From Bordetella parapertussis (lineage in GTDB: Bacteria; Pseudomonadota; Gammaproteobacteria; Burkholderiales; Burkholderiaceae_B), in the NCBI GenBank assembly GCA_945911685.1, contig CAMEAW010000073.1, forward strand, positions 1 through 12,834: a stretch of 12,834 nt of DNA, in the 5' to 3' direction. Both the position numbers and the translations under genes were made by a program. The notes below the pieces were generated by a model, which was not told the DNA's origin, did no database searches, and was given only the letters and a program-made list of their open reading frames with translations. Positions 6,761 to 12,834 of this stretch are shown here, in pieces (position 1 is the first letter of the stretch; each line of letters starts with the position of its first letter).

Positions 6761-7567
6761 ATGAGACAACCTGTGCGTCACTATTTACTCGCTCTACAGT
6801 ACTTCACCCGCATCCCGCTGCCTGAAGGTGTCGCGCGCTGGGTGGGCTTTAATGCAACGCTGCAACAAGCCAGCCTGGCGCATTTTCCGGGCGTCGGCTG
6901 CTTGGTGGGCGCGGCGAGCGGCGCCCTGTTTTATGCGGCCGCTCTCTGGCTGCCGCTCACCAGTGTTACGCCCTGGCTGGCGGCCTGCTTAAGCACGGTT
7001 TTGAGCGTGATGCTGACGGGCGCATTTCATGAAGATGGGCTAGCGGACACCTCGGATGGTTTAGGCGGCATGGTGGCGCGCGCTCGGGCACTCGAAATCA
7101 TGAAAGACTCACGTATTGGTAGCTATGGCGCTGTCGCGCTTGTGTTAGCGATCACCACCAAACTTGCCCTCTTGACGATACTCGGACAAATTGATTTTAC
7201 TCTGGCGGCCTGGAGCCTGTTTGCAGCGCACGTTTGCTCACGGGTGATGCCTTTACTGATTGCCGCACGGTTAAGCAACGTGGGCGATGACCTCACCACT
7301 AAAACCAAACCGCTAGCAAACAAGGTCTCTCGTCAGACCCTGTTTGTCGCGTTGGTGTGGTTGTTGCTCGCTTACCTACTGTTCAGCAGTCAGCATGCAA
7401 CCATACTGTTGATATGGGCCACCGGCTGTAGCCTGTGCGCGTGGTGGCTGATGCTGCGCTTACTGACTAAACGCTTAAATGGCTTTACCGGTGACACGCT
7501 GGGTGCAACGCAACAAGTGTGCGAGTTGGCTTTTTATCTGGGTATTTTGCTGGGCTTACCAAGATGA
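6761..7567 (+). CDS. cobS: Adenosylcobinamide-GDP ribazoletransferase (cobalamin 5'-phosphate synthase)
   Basis: A 268-residue polytopic inner-membrane enzyme that joins adenosylcobinamide-GDP (from CobU) to alpha-ribazole phosphate (from CobT), making adenosylcobalamin 5'-phosphate. The acidic signature GAFHEDGLADTSDGLGG (87-103) and IMKDSRIGSYG (113-123) are diagnostic of CobS. Hydrophobic segments at about 42-66, 68-88, 125-142, 192-210 and 252-266 fit the family's membrane topology. AAGGAG at 6750-6755 is a strong ribosome site for the ATG at 6761. Its stop overlaps the cobC start as ATGA, and cobT lies 34 bases upstream. Length is slightly above the usual 250 or so residues and nothing is missing. 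Confidence 0.95.
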   Translation: MRQPVRHYLLALQYFTRIPLPEGVARWVGFNATLQQASLAHFPGVGCLVGAASGALFYAAALWLPLTSVTPWLAACLSTVLSVMLTGAFHEDGLADTSDGLGGMVARARALEIMKDSRIGSYGAVALVLAITTKLALLTILGQIDFTLAAWSLFAAHVCSRVMPLLIAARLSNVGDDLTTKTKPLANKVSRQTLFVALVWLLLAYLLFSSQHATILLIWATGCSLCAWWLMLRLLTKRLNGFTGDTLGATQQVCELAFYLGILLGLPR

Positions 7568-8115
7568 AGCTTTGGCTCGTTCGTCACGCGCAACCTCTCA
7601 TTCAAAAGGGCCTTTGCTACGGCCAGCTCGATGTCGCGGCAGATCACGAGGCTACGCAACGAGCCGCCAAGGCTCTCGCGCCGCTGCTGCCCGACAAACT
7701 TACACTTTCTAGTTCAGGCCTGAAAAGAACTCAACAACTTGCACGCGCCATACAAGAACAGTGCAGGGCGCGGTCCTTTGAGGTCGACACCCGTTTACAA
7801 GAGATGAATTTTGGGCTATGGGAGGGTGTCGCCTGGGACACGATTCCTAAAGCCGCCTTTGACGCGTGGACGCAAGAGTTTGACACCCACCGCTTTGGTG
7901 GCGCCGAAAGCGTGCGAGACTTACTATTACGGGTCAATCAGTGTCTTCTAAACACCCCTCTTGATCGTGACGCACTTTGGGTCACGCACGCAGGAGTCAT
8001 TCGGGCGGTGAATTACTTAAAACACCATGGGCTTGCTTCAAGTGCAACCACCCAGACATGGCCAGCAACAGCACCCGCCTTTGGCGAGTGGGAATGCTTG
8101 ACGCTGCCGTTTTAA
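7564..8115 (+). CDS. cobC: Alpha-ribazole phosphatase (histidine phosphatase superfamily)
   Basis: A 183-residue phosphoglycerate-mutase-like phosphatase that removes the 5'-phosphate from adenosylcobalamin phosphate or alpha-ribazole phosphate, the last step of nucleotide-loop assembly. The catalytic RH motif is LVRHAQ (5-10) with Arg7 and phospho-acceptor His8. Arg55 in SSGLKR, the proton donor Glu80 in LQEMNFGLWEG and His142 in VTHAG complete the pocket. EMNFGLWEG followed by WDTIP is typical of CobC rather than general phosphoglycerate mutases. The ATG at 7564 overlaps the cobS stop. The open frame from 7519 would add 15 residues inside cobS and displace the RH motif from the N-terminus. 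It is the last gene of the operon. The name cobC follows Salmonella usage, not that of the threonine-phosphate decarboxylase. Confidence 0.92.
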   Translation: MKLWLVRHAQPLIQKGLCYGQLDVAADHEATQRAAKALAPLLPDKLTLSSSGLKRTQQLARAIQEQCRARSFEVDTRLQEMNFGLWEGVAWDTIPKAAFDAWTQEFDTHRFGGAESVRDLLLRVNQCLLNTPLDRDALWVTHAGVIRAVNYLKHHGLASSATTQTWPATAPAFGEWECLTLPF

Positions 8116-8139
8116 CTTTCAGTCATTCGGTCTTTTAGG

Positions 8140-8153
8140 TGTACGCCTGTACA
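8140..8153. terminator. Weak inverted repeat between convergent cobC and leuB
   Basis: TGTAC (8140-8144) and GTACA (8149-8153) form a five-base stem with a four-base loop, preceded by TTTT and followed by AAAA, so either strand would give a stem near a short U-run. The stem is short and A/T-containing and the left T-run is separated by AGG, so this is a poor intrinsic terminator. It is listed because two operons converge here with only 53 bases between their stops and nothing better is visible. Confidence 0.25.
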
Positions 8154-8168
8154 AAACAGCACGCCCCT

Positions 8169-9236
8169 CTAAACCTTCAAAGCAGCCACCACCGCGTCGC
8201 CCATTTCTGCAGTGCCCACTTGTCGCGAACCCGGTTCAAAAATATCAGCCGTCCGGTATCCGTCGGCCAACACCGTCGCGACCGCCCGCTTGATTCGAGC
8301 GCTTTGCTCGGGTTGTTTAAACGAATAATCCAACATCATTGCCGCCGATAAAATCGAGGCTAATGGGTTGGCAATGTTTTTACCTGCAATATCGGGAGCG
8401 GTGCCGTGTACCGGCTCATACAGCCCGCGTCCATCGGGGCTGAGCGATGCTGAGGGCAGCATCCCTATTGAACCTGTCAACATTGCTGCAGCATCTGAAA
8501 CAATATCGCCGAACATGTTACCGGTCACAACGACATCAAACTGTTTAGGCTGACGCATCATCGTCATCACAAAAGCGTCGACCAGCGCGTTTGAGTACTC
8601 GACATCTGGGTATTGCTTACTGACACGTTCGGCAACCTCACGCCAGAGCTGCATCGTGTCAAGCACGTTCGCCTTATCCACCGAACACACTTTTCCCCTG
8701 CGTTGGCGGGCAGTCTTGAAAGCGACATGAATGATTCGCTCGATCTCGGGCTCGGTGTAATACATGGTGTTAATGCCAACGCGAATCCCTTGCGCGTTTG
8801 TGCTGACGCCACGCGGCTCGCCAAAATAAATATCGCTGCTAAGTTCACGAAGAATCAATAAATCCAGGCCTTCGACTAAGTGCGGCTTGAGCGACGAGGC
8901 ACCAATTAATTCTGGAAACATAAATACTGGGCGGTAATTGGCAAACAAGTCGAGCTCTTTACGTAGACGCAATAAGCTCGCACCTGGGCGCTGCGCATAA
9001 GGCAACGCTTCGTCACCAGGCATACCGGCCGAGCCAAACAAAATAGCGTCAGCCGCTTTAGCGATCGCCATCGTAGCCACGGGCAGTGGATCGCCCGCCG
9101 CCGCGACGCCCGCGCCCCCCACTGGCGCTTCAGTCAGCTGCAAATTAGCGTCGCCCACCGTGGCACGCAACACCTTCACCGCCTGAGCCGTCACTTCTGG
9201 GCCCACACCATCACCCGCTAACACTGCAATCTTCAT
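8169..9236 (-). CDS. leuB: 3-isopropylmalate dehydrogenase (or paralogue)
   Basis: A 355-residue member of the isocitrate/isopropylmalate dehydrogenase family, expected to oxidise and decarboxylate 3-isopropylmalate with NAD in leucine synthesis. Visible are GDGVGPEV (8-15), the substrate arginines of [15 protein letters not shown] (89-103) and Arg130, Tyr137 in DIYFG, Lys188 in SVDKANVL, Asp220, Asp244 in MFGDIVSD with Asp248, and the NAD-binding [14 protein letters not shown] (278-291). All catalytic residues are present. Position 85 is Gly where many LeuB proteins carry a Glu near the isopropyl and nicotinamide groups, and ELSSDIYFG replaces the commoner ELTGDIYFG. The ATG has a CAGGA ribosome site. 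It is the last gene of the leftward operon, 75 bases after leuD. The usual betaproteobacterial neighbour asd is absent. Confidence 0.87.
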   Translation of the reverse strand: MKIAVLAGDGVGPEVTAQAVKVLRATVGDANLQLTEAPVGGAGVAAAGDPLPVATMAIAKAADAILFGSAGMPGDEALPYAQRPGASLLRLRKELDLFANYRPVFMFPELIGASSLKPHLVEGLDLLILRELSSDIYFGEPRGVSTNAQGIRVGINTMYYTEPEIERIIHVAFKTARQRRGKVCSVDKANVLDTMQLWREVAERVSKQYPDVEYSNALVDAFVMTMMRQPKQFDVVVTGNMFGDIVSDAAAMLTGSIGMLPSASLSPDGRGLYEPVHGTAPDIAGKNIANPLASILSAAMMLDYSFKQPEQSARIKRAVATVLADGYRTADIFEPGSRQVGTAEMGDAVVAALKV

Positions 9237-9311
9237 CGCTTAAATCCTGTCAAGTACAAACAAAAAAATCCTCGGACAAAGCGGCCACCCACTTTGCGCA
9301 AATAATCTGGA

Positions 9312-9911
9312 CTAAAACTCGTTTGCCTCATACTGACGGGCAAACGCGGCAATCTTATCGGCATGCGTGAGCGTGTAGTCAAGTTCGTCCATACCGGTTA
9401 AGAGACAGTGCTTTGAGAAAGGTGCGATCTCAAAGGGTTGGTCAGCTAGGCTTGGTGCGCGCACCACCTGACGTTCGAGATCAACGCTCACTTTTAGCCC
9501 GGGCTGTGCGCTTAACGTCGCAAGAATCTGCTCGACGACCTCGGGGGCGAGCACAATAGGTAACAAGCCGTTCTTGAGTGAATTTGAATAAAAAATATCG
9601 CCAAAGCTTGGGGCAATCACTGCGCGTATACCGTAGTCGTGCAAGGCCCATACGGCCTGCTCGCGCGACGAGCCACAGCCGAAATTACGCTGGGCCACTA
9701 CCACTTCTGAGGCGCTGTAAACCGACTGATTCAACACAAACTCAGGGCGTTTTGTATCGTCTTTGTTAAAGCGCAAATCCCGAAAAAGATAAGCGCCAAA
9801 ATCATTGGCGCGTGGCTTTTGTAAAAAGCGCGCCGGAATAATCTGATCGGTATCGATATTGGCCCGCGTGAGTGGCAAGGCGACGGCCTCGAGAGGTTTA
9901 AAGGGTTGCAT
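9312..9911 (-). CDS. leuD: 3-isopropylmalate dehydratase small subunit (or paralogue)
   Basis: A 199-residue swivel-domain subunit that pairs with LeuC to isomerise 2- to 3-isopropylmalate by dehydration and rehydration. ANIDTDQIIPARFLQK (17-32), the conserved NFGCGSSRE (76-84), APSFGDIFYSNSLKNGLLPI (100-119) and the C-terminal LTHADKI place it in the LeuD family. It is shorter than the E. coli type: the loop after FGAYLFRDLRF lacks the usual extended insert. Its serine-loop reads GSSREQAVW where GSSREHAPW is the norm, and PARFL replaces PKQFL. It lies 26 bases after leuC with a CAGGA-type ribosome site. Homologous small subunits work on citraconate-like or dimethylmalate-like substrates, so exact specificity is open. 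Confidence 0.86.
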   Translation of the reverse strand: MQPFKPLEAVALPLTRANIDTDQIIPARFLQKPRANDFGAYLFRDLRFNKDDTKRPEFVLNQSVYSASEVVVAQRNFGCGSSREQAVWALHDYGIRAVIAPSFGDIFYSNSLKNGLLPIVLAPEVVEQILATLSAQPGLKVSVDLERQVVRAPSLADQPFEIAPFSKHCLLTGMDELDYTLTHADKIAAFARQYEANEF

Positions 9912-9937
9912 ATTGTGAATCCTGAAGGTGTTTAAGC

Positions 9938-11359
9938 CTAGACGTTATGCAGAGCACGCGCATCTGCAAGGTGGCCCATGATCGCGCTGGCCGCCGCAGT
10001 AGCGGGGCTCATTAGGTGGGTGCGCGAACCAGGCCCCTGTCGGCCAACAAAGTTACGATTTGACGTCGCGGCGCACCGTTTGCCCGAGGCTACCGAATCA
10101 CCATTCACGCCGATACACATCGAACAACCGGCAAAGCGCCATTGAAATCCGGCTTGAATAAAAATTTTATCTAGCCCCTCGGCTTCTGCCTGCGCTTTAA
10201 CTAAACCCGAGCCCGGCACAACCCATGCCTCAACGCTTGCGGCCACCTTGCGACCCTTGACAACTGCAGCAGCGCTGCGCAAGTCTTCGATTCGACTATT
10301 CGTGCACGACCCGATGAACACGCGGTCGATGCTGATCTCGTTTACAGCCATGCCTGGCGTCAAGCCCATATAGGTCAACATCCGCTCGACCACAGCGCGT
10401 CGCTGCGGATCCGCGATATCAGCAGGCGCTGGTATGCGAGCAGTCACTGAGATTGCATCTTCAGGGCTATTCCCCCAGGTCAGCATCGGCTCAATCTCTT
10501 GCGCGTTCAAGGTGACTTCGCGATCAAAGCTTACGCCGGGATCTGAGGGCAACGTACGCCAATAAGCCACGGCACGAGCCCATTTTTCTCCGGTCGGCGC
10601 AAACGGTCGGCCCGAGAGATACGCGTAAGTTTTTTCATCAGGCGCGATCATCCCCGCGCGCGCGCCCGCCTCAATCGACATATTACAAATCGTTAGGCGA
10701 CCCTCAATCGAGAGATTGCGAATGGCCGAGCCCGCATACTCAATGACATGGCCAACGGCTCCCGCCGCTCCGATCTTGGCAATAATCGCCAAGATAATAT
10801 CTTTGCCTGACACGCCTGGTGCGAGGATGCCGTCAACCGTAATGCGCATGGTTTTAGGTCGCCTTTGCCAAATTGACTGCGTCGCCACCACATGGGCGAC
10901 TTCGCTAGTGCCGATTCCAAACGCGAGCGCACCCAGCGCGCCGTGGGTTGAGGTATGGCTATCGCCGCACACCATCAATAAGCCTGGACGCGTCCAACCT
11001 TGCTCGGGACCAATCACATGCACGATGCCTTGGCGCTGATCCTGTAAACCTAAAAATTGGATCCCGGCCGCGCGTGTATCGCGCTCAAGAGACTCGGCCA
11101 TCGCACGACTTTCGGGGTCGGCTAAATCCAGCAAGTTACGGCTGTTGGTAGGAATGTAGTGATCGGGTGTTCCAAACGCACGCTCAGGCGAGCGTGCCGT
11201 CAACTTGCGCTGGCGCAACATCTCGAAGGCTGGCGCCGAACCGTCCTGAATCATATGCGTGTCGACAAACATTAACTCTTGTCCGTCTTCACGCTCAAGA
11301 ATGCGATGTTTGATCCAGATTTTTTCAAAGAGTGTCTGGGGCGCTGAGGCTGCGGGCAT
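9938..11359 (-). CDS. leuC: 3-isopropylmalate dehydratase large subunit (or paralogue)
   Basis: A 473-residue aconitase-superfamily subunit carrying the 4Fe-4S cluster. The cluster ligands are Cys352 (IGSCTNSR), Cys412 and Cys415 (GCSMCIG). VCGDSHTSTHGALGALAFG (130-148) and TSNRNFVGRQG (432-442) match LeuC closely. Asp66-His67 (TPDHYIPT) are the active-site pair. The N-terminal substrate segment reads DTHMIQDGSAPAF (33-45), whereas E. coli LeuC has DRHLVHEVTSPQAF, so Gln38 replaces a usual His. CIGVNGDSV also differs from CLAMNNDRL. The rest aligns along the whole length with no frameshift. An AAAGGAAAG ribosome site precedes the ATG, 45 bases after the receptor gene. A canonical leucine role is the default, with a related hydroxy-diacid as the alternative. 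Confidence 0.88.
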   Translation of the reverse strand: MPAASAPQTLFEKIWIKHRILEREDGQELMFVDTHMIQDGSAPAFEMLRQRKLTARSPERAFGTPDHYIPTNSRNLLDLADPESRAMAESLERDTRAAGIQFLGLQDQRQGIVHVIGPEQGWTRPGLLMVCGDSHTSTHGALGALAFGIGTSEVAHVVATQSIWQRRPKTMRITVDGILAPGVSGKDIILAIIAKIGAAGAVGHVIEYAGSAIRNLSIEGRLTICNMSIEAGARAGMIAPDEKTYAYLSGRPFAPTGEKWARAVAYWRTLPSDPGVSFDREVTLNAQEIEPMLTWGNSPEDAISVTARIPAPADIADPQRRAVVERMLTYMGLTPGMAVNEISIDRVFIGSCTNSRIEDLRSAAAVVKGRKVAASVEAWVVPGSGLVKAQAEAEGLDKIFIQAGFQWRFAGCSMCIGVNGDSVASGKRCAATSNRNFVGRQGPGSRTHLMSPATAAASAIMGHLADARALHNV

Positions 11360-11404
11360 GCGTGGCTTTCCTTTTAGTATTCAAACGTGCCAAGCGTCAA
11401 ACCG

Positions 11405-12364
11405 CTAGTCGACCTTGGCGCCCGATAAACGAACAATTTTTTCGTAACGAACTGTCTCAGAGGCGATATAGGCACCAAACGCCTCGGGTGTGCCGCCACC
11501 GATTTCTGCGCCAAAATCAGCCATTCTTTTTTTAAGCTCGGGTGATTTCAGAATTTTATTAAGCTCGGTATTCAAGCGATCGATAATCGGCTTGGGCGTA
11601 CCCGCGGGTACCATGACGCCATACCAAGAGGACACGTGCACGCCCGGGATCCCCAATTCGTCAAAGGTCGGCGTGTCGGGCAGGGCTGGGTTACGCTCTT
11701 TTGAGGCCACCGCTAACGCACGAAGCTTGCCGCCCGCAATCAACGCGAGGCAAGCCGTAGTGTCAAGCATAAAAGAGACGTGCCCAGCCATTAAGTCAGC
11801 CTCGGCAGGCGCCGTTCCTTTATAAGGCACATGCACAACCTCGACGCCCGTGGACTGAATAAATACGATGCCGGCCAAGTGTTGCGAAGAGCCCACGCCT
11901 GCCGAACCGTAATTTAGCTTGCCCGGATTCGCCTTAGCCAGCGCGATCAGTTCGGCGACGTTCTTGACTGGTGAGTTGGTTGGCACCACCAGAATATTTG
12001 GGACGGCCGACACGTAAATCACCGGTAAAAAATCTGCGACCGGATCAAAGCCAAGTTTTTTATACATGTGAATATTGACGGCGTTGGGACTTAACGAGCC
12101 CATCAAAATCGAATAGCCATCAGGCTTGGCGCGCGCGAATTGCTCGGTTCCAATATTGCCCCCTGCGCCGGGCTTGTTTTCGATCACAACCGCCTGCCCC
12201 AAGGCCGTTGCTAACGGTTGCGCAATCATGCGCGCAGTGGTGTCGACCCCACCACCCGGCGGCCAAGGAACCGTCAACTTTAACGCTTGAGAGGGGTAGG
12301 TCTGCGCTAAGCTCAATGCAGACCAACAAACAAGAACGACGCCTAGCCAAACGTTGCGCAACAT
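11405..12364 (-). CDS. Bug-family tripartite tricarboxylate transporter substrate-binding protein
   Basis: A 319-residue periplasmic receptor of the Bug/TctC family, which binds small carboxylates and, where the partners exist, passes them to a TctA/TctB membrane pair. The signal peptide is MLRNVWLGVVLVCWSALSLA with likely cleavage after Ala20. Signatures are VPWPPGGGVDTTAR (32-45), VIENKPGAGGNIG (60-72), PDGYSILMGS (81-90), NYGSAGVGSSQHLAG, HVPYKGTAPAEADLMAG and AVASKERNPALPDTPTF. A GGAG ribosome site lies about nine bases before the ATG. No TctA or TctB gene is in the window, as is usual for the many orphan Bug receptors of Burkholderiales. It is the first gene of the receptor-leuC-leuD-leuB operon, which suggests that its ligand is related to what the three enzymes metabolise. 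That ligand cannot be named from sequence. Confidence 0.9.
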   Translation of the reverse strand: MLRNVWLGVVLVCWSALSLAQTYPSQALKLTVPWPPGGGVDTTARMIAQPLATALGQAVVIENKPGAGGNIGTEQFARAKPDGYSILMGSLSPNAVNIHMYKKLGFDPVADFLPVIYVSAVPNILVVPTNSPVKNVAELIALAKANPGKLNYGSAGVGSSQHLAGIVFIQSTGVEVVHVPYKGTAPAEADLMAGHVSFMLDTTACLALIAGGKLRALAVASKERNPALPDTPTFDELGIPGVHVSSWYGVMVPAGTPKPIIDRLNTELNKILKSPELKKRMADFGAEIGGGTPEAFGAYIASETVRYEKIVRLSGAKVD

Positions 12365-12395
12365 GCTTTGTCTCCGATTCAGGATCTTTGCCTGA

Positions 12396-12444
12396 TTTTT
12401 TTGGGGGGCGTCACGATTTTTTTATCGGGCCGCCGCAGTTTTTT
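12396..12444. promoter_or_regulatory. Three helically phased T-tracts (candidate bent DNA)
   Basis: Runs of T begin at 12396 (7), 12417 (7) and 12439 (6), giving spacings of 21 and 22 bases, close to two turns of B-DNA. Read on the minus strand they are A-tracts at 32 to 80 bases upstream of the receptor start codon. Such phasing is a known cause of intrinsic curvature and can help RNA polymerase or nucleoid-protein binding. The bending itself is inferred. Confidence 0.4.
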
Positions 12445-12503
12445 AAACCACCGCGGTTAGCCTAACACCAAAAAGCTCTTGCCGGTACCCCGGCCATAAA
12501 TTG

Positions 12504-12533
12504 ATGGCAACCTGGCGCGCCCTGCTTTATGAT
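12504..12533 (+). promoter_or_regulatory. Candidate sigma70 promoter for NHL-repeat gene
   Basis: TATGAT at 12528-12533 is one base from the consensus -10. ATGGCA at 12504-12509 matches four of six -35 positions with an 18-base spacer. Transcription would start near 12540, inside a run of eight A (12535-12542), leaving a leader of about 38 bases before the ATG at 12578, with a CAGGAG ribosome site at 12566-12571. Confidence 0.45.
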
Positions 12534-12577
12534 GAAAAAAAACACCAACGTGCCAATCATCGGCTCAGGAGAAAAGC

Positions 12578-12834
12578 ATGACTACGATCATCGGGCAAGG
12601 TAATTTTAAATATCAAGTGGCCGAAGGCTGGGGCAAACTCCCTGCGGGCTGGAAATTTGGTGACGTCGCGGCCGTGGGGATCGACAGCAAGGATCGTGTC
12701 TATGCCTTTAACCGGGGCGAGCACCCGATGGTCGTGTTTGATCGTGACGGTAACTTTTTAAACTCTTGGGGCGAGGGGGTCTTCAAGCGCGCCCATGGGG
12801 TTCAGATGGGCCCAGATGACACCATTTATCTAAC
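12578..12834 (+). CDS. NHL-repeat beta-propeller protein, N-terminal part (cut by window end)
   Basis: The first 85 residues of a protein that runs past the window. The ATG follows CAGGAG at good spacing. The sequence has two propeller-type repeats: FGDVAAVGIDSKDRVYAFNR (about 27-46) leading into PMVVFDRDGNFLNSWGEG (50-67), then AHGVQMGPDDTIYL (72-85). The pattern of G(V/I)-hydrophobic, D-x-x-D-R/T-V/I-Y followed by VFD-x-DG-x-F is the NHL repeat. Whole proteins like this are often annotated as six-bladed propellers or as relatives of peptidyl-alpha-hydroxyglycine amidating lyase. No signal peptide is present in the visible N-terminus, suggesting a cytoplasmic location. The substrate is unknown. 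It is transcribed away from the receptor gene. Confidence 0.75.
   Translation, partial: MTTIIGQGNFKYQVAEGWGKLPAGWKFGDVAAVGIDSKDRVYAFNRGEHPMVVFDRDGNFLNSWGEGVFKRAHGVQMGPDDTIYL

Larger units (their letters stand above)
12365..12577. promoter_or_regulatory. Divergent intergenic region between Bug receptor and NHL-protein genes
   Basis: This 213-base region separates two outward-reading genes and must hold promoters for both. It contains three T-tracts (see separate entry), a small palindrome GTTAG-C-CTAAC at 12456-12466, the palindrome CCGCGG just before it, and CGAT/ATCG arms around six T at 12414-12427. A good rightward promoter is listed separately. For the leftward operon no convincing promoter was found. 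The best pair on the minus strand is TTGGTG and TTTAAA with 18-base spacing, ending near 12441, which is weak. No regulator gene is adjacent within the window. Confidence 0.55.

Noticed and set aside
7519..7563. 15-residue N-terminal extension of cobC
   Set aside because: It lies inside cobS and would move the RH motif away from the N-terminus; the ATGA overlap supports 7564.
8139..8861. Plus-strand frames opposite leuB (8139-8351, 8368-8553, 8613-8861)
   Set aside because: Shadow frames of leuB with no recognisable protein features.
11405..12465. Plus-strand frames opposite the Bug receptor (11490-11825 and 12208-12465)
   Set aside because: They mirror a well-supported receptor gene, have no domains and no ribosome site.

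Overview
The window reads as chromosomal DNA of a betaproteobacterium, most likely Burkholderiales and close to Alcaligenaceae. This rests on the style of the cobalamin genes, a Bug-family (tripartite tricarboxylate transporter) solute receptor, and a partial NHL-repeat protein of a kind that often sits near Bug genes. The placement is inference, because no rRNA or housekeeping marker is present. Coding density is very high. No tRNA, rRNA, CRISPR array, insertion sequence or phage gene is visible.

Left part (1-8115, + strand): a nine-gene cobalamin operon. The window opens inside the 3' part of a cobalamin riboswitch whose B12 box lies at 41-56. Then come cobU, btuF, btuC, btuD, cobO, cobQ, cobT, cobS and cobC, packed with ATGA overlaps or short gaps. 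BtuF, BtuC and BtuD import corrinoid across the inner membrane. CobO attaches the adenosyl ligand and CobQ amidates to adenosylcobyric acid. CobU activates adenosylcobinamide to the GDP form, CobT makes alpha-ribazole phosphate, CobS joins the two halves, and CobC removes the phosphate. The aminopropanol-attaching enzymes (CbiB and threonine-phosphate decarboxylase), the outer-membrane receptor BtuB and the corrin-ring genes are absent here and must be encoded elsewhere if the pathway is complete. The roughly 100-base gap between cobO and cobQ holds a small ORF that overlaps the genes on both sides.

Middle and right part (12364 down to 8169, - strand): a four-gene operon read leftward, Bug receptor - leuC - leuD - leuB, converging on cobC with only 53 bases between. 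LeuC keeps its Fe-S cysteines, and all three enzymes are intact. However, several residues near the substrate pocket differ from textbook isopropylmalate enzymes: LeuC Gln38 where His is usual, LeuD GSSREQAVW instead of GSSREHAPW, and LeuB Gly85 where Glu is usual. With the linked receptor gene and no asd or other leucine/tryptophan neighbours, this could be a second, specialised set acting on a related 2-hydroxy diacid. Ordinary leucine synthesis remains possible.

Right edge (12365-12834): a 213-base divergent intergenic region with three T-tracts spaced 21-22 bases apart, a plausible sigma70 promoter for the rightward gene, and the first 85 codons of an NHL beta-propeller protein cut by the window end.

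The strongest candidates for something not well described are the divergent leuCDB-Bug module and, more modestly, the leader architecture of cobU and the small ORF before cobQ.
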